64,000 bases of DNA from Agarophyton chilense (taxonomy: Eukaryota; Rhodophyta; Florideophyceae; Gracilariales; Gracilariaceae), in NCBI GenBank assembly GCA_030374765.1, contig JARGXX010000088.1, positions 930,001 through 994,000 of the forward strand, given 5' to 3'. Positions 1 to 9,906 of this stretch are shown piece after piece. The stretch's first letter is position 1. The number at the start of each line of letters is the position of its first letter. The position numbers and the translations under genes are program-made. The notes beneath the pieces were generated by a model. That model was given only the letters and a program-made list of their open reading frames with translations, had not been told where the DNA came from and did no database searches.

Positions 1-179
1 CGCTCCGGGAAACTACCTACACATGCAGCTACCGACCAACAACAGTGTACGTACACACTCGATTCAACTGCTCACCCTTCTATTATCTCTCGCGACACTC
101 ACAAATTTACTGAATTGCCTTTGCCAATTACTAGCTCCACGGCCCCACCGCTAAATTTACAGACGAAGAAGAAGGGAAC

Positions 180-2345
180 CCTACGCCTATTAAGTGATCC
201 AGGGACATAAATTACACTAAGGACTCTCATCAACGAAAAGGTCCAAGGAAACCTCATTTCCGTTCATGCGATTGCAAAACGACTAGGATCCATTCTATTT
301 AAACTTCAGAATTCCTATATACTTAAAAGAAGCACACCAATAAAACTCTTAGAAACTGCATCCTGGAACAACCATTCCTACAAAAATAAATCTCCAAAAA
401 CAAGAAAGCACCGCAAAGCGACATCATTCCATACCTCCGAGACATACCTAACAACCAAACCCCCCAAACGCAACCAATTCCGGCACCGCTGACAAAAACC
501 CGACATAAGTCACAAACGAAGCAGCCAAACCGCACATCTCGTTCTACATTCCGACCAAACTCAATGACATTCACACATACGCCATTGCCAGAGAACAAAA
601 CCCCTCCAGCAAACACCACTTTACATAAATGGCACCTTATCCTAAACCATGCCCCACCAAAAAGACTCTCAAAGCTGGCATCCCATAAAATCATTGAAGA
701 CACAAAACTGACAAACATAAGCCGACAGCCACTTTCGTGCAGTGGATGCATGCAGGGTCGCATAAAACGCAAACTGCATGGCAAAACAAAACAGAGATAC
801 GCACTTGGAAAGTTATAAGGTCTGACGTATGCGGCCCCATGCCCCGCACATCCACACACAAAAAAATTACTTCACCACAATTCTTGAACAAATCAGTCGC
901 TATATTCAACTACAAATAAGTGCAACCGGACAAGGTATATACACAGTCCTCCCTTTCATGATCCGATTCTTGAGAAAAGCAACTGGGATAACCCCCGCCA
1001 TCTTTATATCTGACAATGCTAAGGAATATCTCAGCAACAACCTCAACTCCTATCTGTAAATACAAGGAATAATACATCACACATCAACCGCATACAATCC
1101 ACAAGAAAACGCAATCGCCGAGCGAATTAACCAAACTCTTTGCTCCGTCGCACGTGCTAACTTAATCCACAGCCAACTTGGCAACGAATTATGGAAGGAC
1201 GCGGTCAAGGACACCGCATAATAATATAATATAACCCCACACAGCAGCACCGGCAAAACGCTCAACGAAGCCCTACTCGGCTCTTCGGCCCAACCACGAC
1301 ACCTCTTCGCATTAGCACAGCTCGGATATGCATCAAAGCCAGTAGACACCACCAAACAAACTAAATGAGACAGCAGGGGCATGCCATGGAGATATATGCA
1401 TGGCATCAACCAATACAAAATCATGGTCCTGGTCATCGGCAGAGGAAAATATATGCAAATACCAGCAACATATTTCAATCAATAGAACAGAACTGATGAA
1501 CCAACACCGAGGCAGTCAAAATCATTTAAGACGCAAATCCCTTATATAACCCTTACCACAATTACAGAACACACCCCCGCACCAGCCTACCGAAGACAGG
1601 CGAAAGCATACCCCGACGCTCAGCAATGGAACACAGCCAACAACGACGAATTTGAAAAACTTGACGAACTTCGAACAATTAGGTGGCTACCCAAGCAAAA
1701 ACTTCCAAAGCATCTGATCCCGCTGACAATGACGTACAAATACAAAAGCGACCCAAATGGAATTGTAACTGGCCACAAAGCCGGGTGGTCTGTATGCGGA
1801 GACACGATGATACCATATCAGGACTTTGACTCCATCCTGACAGCTGCATACTTGTCGCAAAAGGCGACTATCCGTCTTCTCTTAGCCCTAAAAGTACAGC
1901 AAAATCTCATCCTTGAAAATTTCGACATAAACTCTGCATTCACTCATGAACGATATAAAAATTACGCTCCCATCTTTGTCAAGCAACATCCCCAATTCAA
2001 CGACGCTTACAAACACAAAGAACCTGGTGGCCAACTGATTCCCAACTTATATGGAACATCACTCGCAAGACAATAACTTCTTTGACAGGCCTGGAAATAC
2101 CTCAAGTATATTGGCTGCCAGAAATCAAATGACGACCCTGCTCTAATCATCAGCAGAGACATTAGAACCGAATACACGATAATATACCTGAATATCGATG
2201 ACTTTCTCGTAGGCGCAACCCACCGCGAGATATTCAATATCATATTGAGTGCAGTACAACCTGACCTCATATACCAGACCATCGGCAATAGAATGAACGA
2301 AAGAAACCCGTCAGAACAGTTTATAACCAAATAGAACAAAAGCCG
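180..2345 (+). pseudogene. Ty1/Copia pol relic (protease end, integrase, RT)
   Basis: Decayed Copia polyprotein. Reading through several stops and frame changes, the order is: protease end (about 225-330, NLISVHAIAKRLG-like); GAG-pre-integrase zinc motif (564-818, KWHLILNH then CSGC, an HHCC site); integrase core with an SDNAKEY motif (about 1005-1030) and a YNPQENAIAERINQT motif (about 1090-1135) holding the catalytic Glu; then the RT start (1729-2076, ending FDINSAFTHERY) and a weak YLNIDDFLVGAT segment near 2190. The order PR-INT-RT defines Copia. RNase H and both LTRs are missing or unrecognisable, so the copy is truncated on both sides. It resembles the Copia element at 3580-19618 but is much older. 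Confidence 0.85.
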
Positions 2346-3159
2346 CATAAGCTGAAGCTACTGACTCGCTCCTGTAATGACTTATAGTTTGCATCGTAAG
2401 CGCCAAACACTTCCGCCACTTCCAAAAAGTTTTGGAACGGACCATGAAATCTCCCGGGAGCATCCCGCTTTCATCAAGATACATCGACAACTGCAGCTCG
2501 TTAAACACCGCACTCGTATGGAATCACGGCTCAAGGCGGAGGATAGATGCGTCCTGAGTTTGTTGAAGACCTACGAGCATGTCATAAGACGGCCACAACA
2601 CTGGTCGGTAATCTCCTTAAAACGTGACGTCTGCGTTCGCGACCGCCACAGTTCGCGCTGCATATACCGCAACGCTATACAGCAGGGACATGGAACGCAT
2701 TCCCATGGAACAGATTACGGATAAATACTCCTGTGGGTTGTAGTCAGTAGTATAGGAGTAACTGTTTCTGTCGTCTATCGGATGGGATATTGAACGCAAA
2801 TTTGGAAGAAATGCACGATGGATCGATGGAAAAAGCCTTTCAATCTCAGAGGTTAACTGCAAAGACGGTAACGTGGTAAAATCCGACTTTCAAACGTCCT
2901 TGAAGTAAAAAATCATAATTGTAAAAATTCGAAGTCTAATACTCACTGTCTATGGCGCGATATTTATAGCTGAAACCTGGTTTGGGTTAACTGTTTGCAA
3001 TTTGCGCATTGCCACCCAAAACTTCTGCACATCTGCCGAATTTTTGGAAAAGTGTTGCGTAATACAACTAGCTGTGCGTTATCGTTGTCTGCTTTCTTGC
3101 GTGCGCAAAAACTGTGGACTAAGTCTCACAAAGCGCTGCTTGACCGTACTCATGAACAA

Positions 3160-3396
3160 CTAACGTGTTTGGTCAATTCTAGGTACTATATCCTCAGATG
3201 CTGCAAGCCACTTGTTTGTTAGCGTTTCGTCTTCAAGCAGGGCCCAGTTCTTCCCCCGGTCCATGATGTTGAACGAATGGATGAGTAGGGAAGTGGTGGC
3301 GATGGTAAGCGCGAGCAGAAGGTGCGAAGGTGTTTGTGTTGGGGAATGAGCACCTGGCGCAAAAACGTTCCTTCGCCGTCCAATCACAAGAGCCAT
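3160..3396 (-). pseudogene. Myb/SANT-like DNA-binding domain fragment
   Basis: A 78-codon frame whose C-terminal half (MDRGKNWALLEDETLTNKW and following) resembles the start of the Myb/SANT-like domains found in NAM-associated and Harbinger/hAT-associated proteins (K-x-NW-x-x-x-ED-x-x-L-x-x-x-W). It stops before the second helix pair would be complete. I see no partner transposase nearby, so this is probably a gene or transposon scrap. The rest of the 2346-3574 gap shows no coding signal to me. Confidence 0.35.
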
Positions 3397-3579
3397 ACTG
3401 GCATATCTATTCGTTCCATTAGATTCACTTCAGCCTCTATTCGGGGGTCTGATAGAGAAAATCTGACATCAAAAGAAAAGGAAAATGGAAAGGATAGATT
3501 TAATTCTTTGAGGTAGAGTTGCATTTTTGCCTCGCCGCATGAATATCCAGGATAGATTTACTGCGGTAGAGATGCTCTT

Positions 3580-3669
3580 TATGAGAGGAAGACTCTGCCT
3601 CCTTCTTTACTTGTCGCTATCGTCGTCGCTTGTGCGCTTAAGTGCGTCCTTGCACTGTAATGTTTGACT
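3580..3669 (-). repeat. 3' LTR of the nested Copia element
   Basis: 90-bp direct repeat identical to 19529-19618 apart from the outermost base (3669 is t where the other copy has a). On the element strand the repeat starts (T)GTCAAACATT and ends CTCTCATA, so the usual terminal CA has become TA in both copies. It is preceded on the plus strand by the target duplication CTCTT (3575-3579). Confidence 0.9.
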
Positions 3670-3696
3670 TTTCAGAAATGCGGCGCAGCAAGGTGT

Positions 3697-4890
3697 TCAT
3701 GATGGTGTTTGACAGTCCCCGGTTGCTGCGTCCCATTTTGTTGCTGAATTGGGAAGGATGTTTAGTTGTCTGCGAAGTTCTTGGAATCTTGCCTTATGAA
3801 GAGGCTTCGTGAAGAGGTCGGCGAGCATTTGGGCTGTGGGTGTGCGGTGCAGCGTGATATGTTTCTCAGCAAGGTTGTGTTGTAAGTAGTGATGTCGAAG
3901 GTCTAGGTATTTCCTACGTTTTGTGGGAGCCTGGTTCTCTGCGATGAGTATCGCTGAGTTGTTGTCGATGTAATGAGGGGTTGGATGGTCAGACTTGAAA
4001 GGGCTTGCTTCCATAAGGTTTCGAAGCCATTTTGTATGGCGTGTCGCGTTTGTCGCTGCTATGTATTCCGATTCCGTTGTGGAGAGTGCTACTATATTTT
4101 GTTTTCTTGACATCCAAGATATCGGTGTGTCATTGAAGAGTTGGACGTTGCCTGTGATCGACTTTCGATTTTTGGAATTGGCGAAGTCGGCATCGCTGAA
4201 GACCGTGAGAAGCTGTTGAGGATTTGGGGTTATCCGTTTGTAGAGTAGACCATGGGTGCGTGTGCCTTTCAAATAGCGGAGAAGGGATTTGAGGGCTTGT
4301 TGGTGGTGAGTTTGCGGGTGTGTCATGTGTTGGGCAAGCCTGTTCGTTGCGTACATGAGATCCGGGCGTGTGCTGTCGGTAATGTAACGAATCTCTCCAA
4401 GTATCTGGCGGTACCTTGTTGCTTCTGCGTGAGTGAGGGGTGCGGTGGGGGGTTGTTGATCTAAATGCGCCAAGGAGTTGTACGGCGTTTGCGAAGGGTT
4501 GCAGTCTTGCATGTTTGTTTGCTGAAGAAGAGCGTCTATGCTGTCGGGTTGTGCCACATGGATGTTGCCGTTGTTGGTGCGAGTTATGGTCCAGTTTAAG
4601 AACCTGGTGGGAGGCCCGGGCCTTTTGAGCTTATACTTTCGAAGAAGTTGTTGGTATAAGTCGTCTATGTGTTGTTGAGTTGTGCCAAGAACTAGAAAGT
4701 CGTCAATAGTGGTGCTTACGACTGTATGCGCCGTGGATGTCTTCTTTGTGTACAGGCAGGGATCATGCTCCGATGCAATGTAGCCGAGTTTTATGAGGAA
4801 CTGTTTGAGGCCATGGTTGTAGTAATACGCTGCTGGTGGAGAGCCGTATAGATTTCCTATTAACGTCCGTACTTCCCTTCGTGTCGGCAC
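3697..4890 (-). pseudogene. Copia RT C-terminal part and RNase H
   Basis: 397-codon frame. The start carries the RT block GNLYGSPPAAYYYNHGLKQF and the active-site variant TIDDFLVLG (IDD instead of YVDD). RNase H follows with SDADFANSKNRKS, ALSTTESEYIAAT, YIDNNSAILIAEN and ADLFTKPL, all classic Copia motifs. It overlaps the upstream frame (ending at 4860) in a different register; a one-base slip near 4860-4866 explains the break, because the RT alignment continues straight across. Apart from that break this half is undamaged, in agreement with the nearly identical LTRs. Confidence 0.9.
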
Positions 4891-6676
4891 GTGCCGTTGA
4901 ATATGAGCATTTGTCGGACATAAACTGGACGTTCGTATTGGTAGGACTCGTGAAGATATGCTGATTGAATGTCAAAGTGTTCTAGAGGGTAACCATATGC
5001 GGCGTGTGCTGCTATAATCATGCGTTGTGTTGTGCGATCTGCAGTGTAGGTTGTTATGTTTTTGGAGTCGAAGTGTAACCCCGGTTTCATTAGATCTCCT
5101 CGAAGATTGCAGCGTGCTTTGCGCTGTAAGATGTGACCTTCCGCAGATCGTTTATATCGATATAGCATCATTAGGGGAATGATGGATTCCTTGGGCGGAA
5201 CAAAACTGGCTGGTAGCCATTTTATGCTGGCGTACTGATCTTTGTTTTGAGGTTCGTCATCGTGCGCTTTTTGCCAATTTTGTGCATCGGGGTACTGCCT
5301 GGCTTGTGGGAGCGTGGCCGGGGGTGGTGTGTCCAGCGTAATTCTGTGGGGTGGACGTCTGGACCGATTAGCGCTCACTTTGAAGGTGGTCGTGGTCGTG
5401 CTGGCGGGGTCCGTTTGTAGATGATAGGTGTGGAAATCACTGGCTCGGAGGGCCTGATATTGGTTGTTGCGAAGGTTGAGCACTACTATGTGTTCAAGTG
5501 TGGTTGGGTACATATATCGTGCTGGGGCAGCGCGAGCATCGAGCTTTTTCTTCTGTGAGTATATTGGAATGGGGCCTAATTGTCCGAAAGTGAAAATGTG
5601 TTGCAGCTGCGGTTTGATGCCGTACCACATGTAGTATGGTGATGTGCCTATGCCTGTGTGGTGAATCAAGTTGTATTTGAACAGTGCGTCCCTCACGGCG
5701 TCTTCGCAGTACTCTTGGCCGAGCTTTGCCGTGTGAAGGAGGGCACGTACTGAATTCATGATCGTTCGATTGAAGCGTTCTGCTATGGAATTTTCCTGTG
5801 GTTGATGTGGGGTCCTAAGGTGGTGTTGGACTTTGTATTTGGCGTATATGTTTTGCATCTTGTGAGATGTGTATTCTTTTGCATTGTCAGTTCGAAAATC
5901 ATGTAGTGGATGATTCATACGATGGCGGATGTGGTGCAGACTTTCATCTATGTGTTTCGGGATGTCTTTGTGGTCGTTGATGAAATTCCCTATTGCAAAG
6001 CGGCTTGCTGCGCAGATTAGGAGAAGGAGGTGGTTATTGCCATGAGTGGACGTGGGGGATATTGGTCCACAAGTATCAGAGCTGATATATACTCCTGTTT
6101 TGTGTTGGTGCGTTTTGCGTTTGTGCGCTGTTGGGTGGAGTTTGGCGTGCTGACATGCGCTGCAGCTAATGATGGCGTTGTGTAGTAACTTTTGCGGCAT
6201 GTTCGGAATGAGGCCTAGACCCGCGGTTGTGGCGATTTTGTGGGGGTGAGCGTGATTTAGGCGTATGTGTCAGTTGTATAGGAGATTCTGTGGGCTTGTG
6301 CGAAGCGAGGCTCTGTGGGGATTTGATAATTTGGAGAGGAGACGTGTACTCTGTTGTTTCGGAAGGTCCACCGTGACTGGTGAGGATGTAGCACGTGATT
6401 TTGGTGTTGTTCGACTGGTTGGTCGTGATGTTAAGGTGGTGGGATGTGACGGTAAACATGGTATGTTGCGATCAGGTTTTGATTTTTTGTGTGGTTTATG
6501 ACCTAGCGTGCGAAAGTTGTATGCTGTGCCGAGCTTTCCCTTAAATTGGTATTGATTGTTCCGCCATGGAGCTTGAGCTACTATATTCGGGGGGTATCGA
6601 TGTGTGTCGATTATGTACCCGGCATGAGGAGTGAACGTAACTAGTCCGTATGTGTTGGCTAAGTCGTTGACGGACA
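4860..6676 (-). pseudogene. Copia protease end, integrase and RT N-terminal part
   Basis: Continuation of the Copia polyprotein below the nested Gypsy insertion. The first residues (SVNDLANTYGL) complete the protease domain that begins at 18087-19288. A TGA at 6270-6272 interrupts the frame exactly where the related copy at 564-818 has Trp (KWHLILNH), so TGG to TGA is the simplest reading. After it come the zinc-binding motif (HIRLNH then CSAC), the integrase core (SSDTCGP, RTDNAKEY and a Glu in PQENSIAERFNR) and the RT start (HFDIQSAYLHESYQYERPVYVRQ), ending in a frameshift at 4860. Two lesions thus disable an otherwise well-preserved copy. Confidence 0.88.
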
Positions 6677-6681
6677 AGAGG

Positions 6682-7545
6682 TGTAGGACAATGCCCTCAA
6701 GGGGGAAAACCTACGAAGACGTCCGGATCTTCCTCTCACGAGGTAACCGGCGCGGTAGAGCCCTCCCAGGGATCGGTTCGCAATGCCGGGTGTAAGCCGG
6801 AGCCGAACCGTCGCGACGGGCGCAGGGAGGCTGAAAGAAGCCGAGAATATCCGCCGAAGCGGTGCTTGCGTATCCTCTGAGGAGGCAAAACCCACGAGAG
6901 TGGCGAGCACGACAGGTGTCAGTGCGAGCCGCAAGAGCGGGAATTGCCCAATGAAGGGGAGGAAAAGGGAAGGAAAATGGGAACGGAGGCAAGAGGGTGA
7001 GATTGACCACGAGTCGCAAGAGGGGACTCGGGAATAGCCGGCACTGCCGGGTGTAGCAAACCGTATCCACGGGCGGAACCACGAATGTGGGAATAGATAC
7101 CCAACACACGAAGGCTGCTTGAACGTCCAAGGGGGTTGGGAAGCCGTGCACCACGGGAAATCCCTCCGTAAGGAGTTGTATATCCGCGCAGGCGGTTCGA
7201 CCCAGAGTCAAGATCTAGAAGACCAAGATCACCCTTGTTGGGGAGACTTTACTGGACCGGCGGCCGCGAGGCCGGCGGCGTAAGTACTGTAGTCATCGTA
7301 GAATAGAATAAATAAAGTCTATCCTAAATAGCTAAATGTCCGTCTAACAAAGGGGCCAATCTGGCGGCCACGTGTCGCGCGGGCGCTGCGGCCACGCGTA
7401 TGGCACCCGGTCCCGCCGGTGCATCACCGGCGTTCCGGCCATCGCCGTGAAAACGGATTACTCCTAGTCATAACGAGGTTGCACGCCGGAGGCTCCGGAA
7501 AAAACTTAAGTCCCCAAAAACCTCCCTGGAGGACGTTGCTCTTCA
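6682..7545 (-). repeat. 3' LTR of the Gypsy element
   Basis: 864-bp copy of the repeat at 17217-18081. One AT-rich island (about 7297-7340, containing aataaataaag) interrupts an otherwise GC-rich repeat and is the likeliest place for promoter or processing signals on either strand. Many short perfect stems are visible, for example CCAC-GAGA-GTGG near 6890 and CTCC-GTAA-GGAG near 7166. On the element strand a purine run (aagggggg, within 7550-7558) directly abuts the LTR and is the probable polypurine tract. Confidence 0.95.
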
Positions 7546-7546
7546 T

Positions 7547-8512
7547 ATGCCCCCCTTAAGACAGGGCGAACACCTCGAAGAGGAAGTCGGCATTGCAGAT
7601 CGTCATGATAAGAGCGCGTCCGACACCGGGTCTCCGGAAACCAACACACCTTCACCAAGGATCCCACGCACGCTCTTCGCATCCGATTTCAACCACAGCA
7701 CACCAACACGCACCATGTCCAACCCCGACCGTCATAACACATCCGCGACTCCTGCCCTTGGCGGTTCCACCGGCTTCTGGTCCGCGCCCCACCCTGGGGA
7801 TGTTACCAACCTCGCGTACGAAGACCGCCGTGTTGGCGCCCGCTTTCGCGGACAGGCGGACCCACCGCAGTGGCCGACCTACGACGCCCTTGTGGGTGCA
7901 AATCCGAGAACTCGGCATGGCTCCGCGATGTTGCGGTATGCGCCTTGGTTTCACCCATTGGCTGTCCGCGACGAGGATTTGATCCACTTTTACACCGATA
8001 ACTCGGAGATGCTCCCGGGCGACCTGCCCGGCGTGGTGACCATGTCCTGGGATTGGCGTAATCATATCGCCATCCCGGTACACCACATACTCCGCCGACG
8101 CGGTGAATCCTCTGCGGAGGCTCAGGCCGCGCTGGTGCGGATCGCTTATCTCAGGCACTATCGGGCGCCTTTCGAGTTCCCGATACCGCCAGAGGTCGAA
8201 TTCGACGTGCACCTTTACCGCACTAGCGGGGAAATGTCGTACTGTGACCGTCTTAACGGATTGGAAACCCTCGCTTGGAGGGGCACACCGATCGCTCGGC
8301 AAGAAGCCCTTTGTTGGGTACGACCGATTCTTCGGGCAGAGTTCCGCTACCAACCGCGGCAGTCGCGCTCGAACTTCCTTCAGAACTTCATCCACGATGA
8401 GGGGCGTTGGAGGGCCCGGACCGGGTATTTCGTACCGTACCAGAACACGGAGATTGAGCGCATCGCGCCTGCTCACCGACGTGGTCGGTACGTCAGTCTC
8501 CCAGACTGGTAG
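7547..8512 (+). CDS. Antisense ORF 1 of the Gypsy element, unknown protein
   Basis: 321-codon frame on the strand opposite to gag-pol, starting two bases inside the 3' LTR boundary. The first ATG (7547) overlaps the complement of the polypurine tract. The ATG at 7715 has a better context (CACCATGTCC) and would give 266 residues. The product is not low-complexity: the N-terminal 60 residues are Pro/Thr/Asn-rich, and the rest is rich in Trp, Tyr, Phe, His and Arg, as in a folded domain. I recognise no family. The following frame overlaps it by 55 bp in the -1 register. Caution: GC-rich DNA yields long chance ORFs, and a 274-codon frame exists on the opposite strand at 7652-8476. Confidence 0.5.
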   Translation: MPPLRQGEHLEEEVGIADRHDKSASDTGSPETNTPSPRIPRTLFASDFNHSTPTRTMSNPDRHNTSATPALGGSTGFWSAPHPGDVTNLAYEDRRVGARFRGQADPPQWPTYDALVGANPRTRHGSAMLRYAPWFHPLAVRDEDLIHFYTDNSEMLPGDLPGVVTMSWDWRNHIAIPVHHILRRRGESSAEAQAALVRIAYLRHYRAPFEFPIPPEVEFDVHLYRTSGEMSYCDRLNGLETLAWRGTPIARQEALCWVRPILRAEFRYQPRQSRSNFLQNFIHDEGRWRARTGYFVPYQNTEIERIAPAHRRGRYVSLPDW

Positions 8513-9366
8513 TCCTCCTGGAGGCCTGCTGGGGTTGCTTCATTGAGCTGCCCCCAGTCTTCACTTATGTAGGGTCGTCGTTCTTGAACGATCCCCAGTC
8601 GGGGTGGTGGTCTGTCGTGATAAGCGAATGGGCCGTCCGCACTGCGGCTTTTATCCTCGCTGAGGCGTACGACCAATACCGATTGTGGTACGTGCCACCG
8701 CCTGTGCGGGCTGCGATCCGCCGTTTGGACATGTGCATCCCCCTCCGGGGCGAGGCTAACGAAGAAGAGATGCTGGGCCTCCTCGACTTTGTGGAGGGGG
8801 TCCAGTGGGATGAGCTCCCGCTGGAGAACTTCCAACGCATTCAACCGCGTCGCGGGTCTGGCCCCGGATTCGGAAGGAATACCGCGCTAGCGGGGGATTT
8901 CATCTACTTCGACCCCTGGGAGTACCACGAGATCAGCCGCGAGGAAGCGGAAGCCAACCGGCATGCGCCGCGTGAAGTCCCGGCCGACCACCCGCGAGGG
9001 TATGTCGACTCGAGCGACTATTACCGCAGATATGCGGATGGTGACCCGATGGTCGAGAACGAACCGGAGGATCCGGGTTACGCTCCGACGGAGGATGACG
9101 AGTCCGGCGAGGCCGGTGAGGAGTCCGTTGAATACGGTGGTGCGGCTCCATCCGGGGCTGCTGATGCCGTGCGAACGGATTCCTATCCGACTCCATCGGT
9201 GGCGGGCCCGCCCGCAACTGCCGCTGGCGCGGAGCGGGGCAAGGTCATCGCGCGCTTCCTTCGGGAGGTGGGGCTTCGCCCTTCCGAGATCTCGGGTGAT
9301 GTGGCCGCCATGCGGGATGCCTTAGCCAACCGCCTGGGCGGGGGTCCACCTCGTGCGGAGGAATGA
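8458..9366 (+). CDS. Antisense ORF 2 of the Gypsy element, unknown protein
   Basis: Frame open from 8458 to the TGA at 9364-9366, in the -1 register relative to antisense ORF 1 and overlapping its last 55 bases. The first ATG is at 8731, so either it starts there (about 211 residues) or it is reached by -1 frameshifting or splicing from ORF 1. The N-terminal part (EWAVRTAAFILAEAYDQYRL) looks helical. The middle is acidic and Pro/Glu/Ser-rich, and the C-terminus (KVIARFLREVGLRPSEISGD) looks like a small helical domain. No family recognised. It stops about 330 bp before the chromodomain stop codon of the opposite strand. Confidence 0.45.
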   Translation, partial: AHRACSPTWSVRQSPRLVVLLEACWGCFIELPPVFTYVGSSFLNDPQSGWWSVVISEWAVRTAAFILAEAYDQYRLWYVPPPVRAAIRRLDMCIPLRGEANEEEMLGLLDFVEGVQWDELPLENFQRIQPRRGSGPGFGRNTALAGDFIYFDPWEYHEISREEAEANRHAPREVPADHPRGYVDSSDYYRRYADGDPMVENEPEDPGYAPTEDDESGEAGEESVEYGGAAPSGAADAVRTDSYPTPSVAGPPATAAGAERGKVIARFLREVGLRPSEISGDVAAMRDALANRLGGGPPRAEE

Positions 9367-9699
9367 CCGGAGCTTCCGGTAGAATGTAGGGCGGCGCCAC
9401 TAGGGCGCCCTTGCCAGTAGTGAGAAATAAAAAGAAGAGGGTCGCCTTTCCGACGCCCTTTCCCAAGTCCGCTTCTTTCTTTCCGGGGTACCGGCCTTCA
9501 ACCGGGGTTCCGGCGTTGCAGGGAACCAGTCTAGCTGTGAGTTCCGTGTTTAACGGTGGGCGCTTCGCGCGCGGACCAGGTAACTGGCACGACCACCAAC
9601 GACGTTGGGATAGCGTGAGCGGTTGCTTCCTTCCCCGCGTTGGGGCATGGACGGAGATGGCGCGTGGCGCCATCAGCCATTCCATTCCGTGTTCACGGT

Positions 9700-9906
9700 T
9701 TATCCCTCTTGGCCGTTTATCAGCGTGGCTGGGAGTGCGGTCCCCGCAAGGCGGTGGTATCGCATTACCGCGGAGCGCGGGAGGTGCTCGATGGGCTCTG
9801 GGGTGTCCCACTCCGGCCCGTATCCGTACCAGCGGGTCTGGTACTGGAGCACCCCGTGCTCATCGTAGCTATGTCCGACGATTCGGTCGAGGACGTACTC
9901 CTGCAC
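9700..9906 (-). CDS. Chromodomain at the C-terminus of Gypsy integrase
   Basis: Chromodomain with the expected pattern: YVLDRIVGHSYDEHGV (first beta strand), YQTRWYGYGPEWDTPEP (the aromatic-cage W-x-G-x-x-x-x-x-D/T-x-E core) and a C-terminal helix (HLPRSAVMRYHRLAG). It is in the same frame as the integrase ORF above it, separated only by the TAA at 9907-9909; the next codon is GTG. In chromoviruses this domain is fused to integrase and guides insertion towards methylated-histone chromatin. The related copy at 47.6 kb and the element at 62.8 kb both have the homologous domain. Confidence 0.88.
   Translation of the reverse strand: MQEYVLDRIVGHSYDEHGVLQYQTRWYGYGPEWDTPEPIEHLPRSAVMRYHRLAGTALPATLINGQEG

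Noticed and set aside
3995..4628. Plus-strand frames over the Copia RNase H/RT
   Set aside because: Antisense shadows of a clearly homologous Copia frame.
6783..7211. Plus- and minus-strand frames inside the LTRs, repeated at 17247-17747
   Set aside because: Present in both LTRs simply because the LTRs are duplicated; composition is low-complexity and stops differ little by chance.
7652..8476. 274-codon minus-strand frame opposite antisense ORF 1
   Set aside because: It would lie between the chromodomain and 3' LTR on the element strand, but has no domain signal. Only one strand here is likely to code; its existence lowers confidence in antisense ORF 1.
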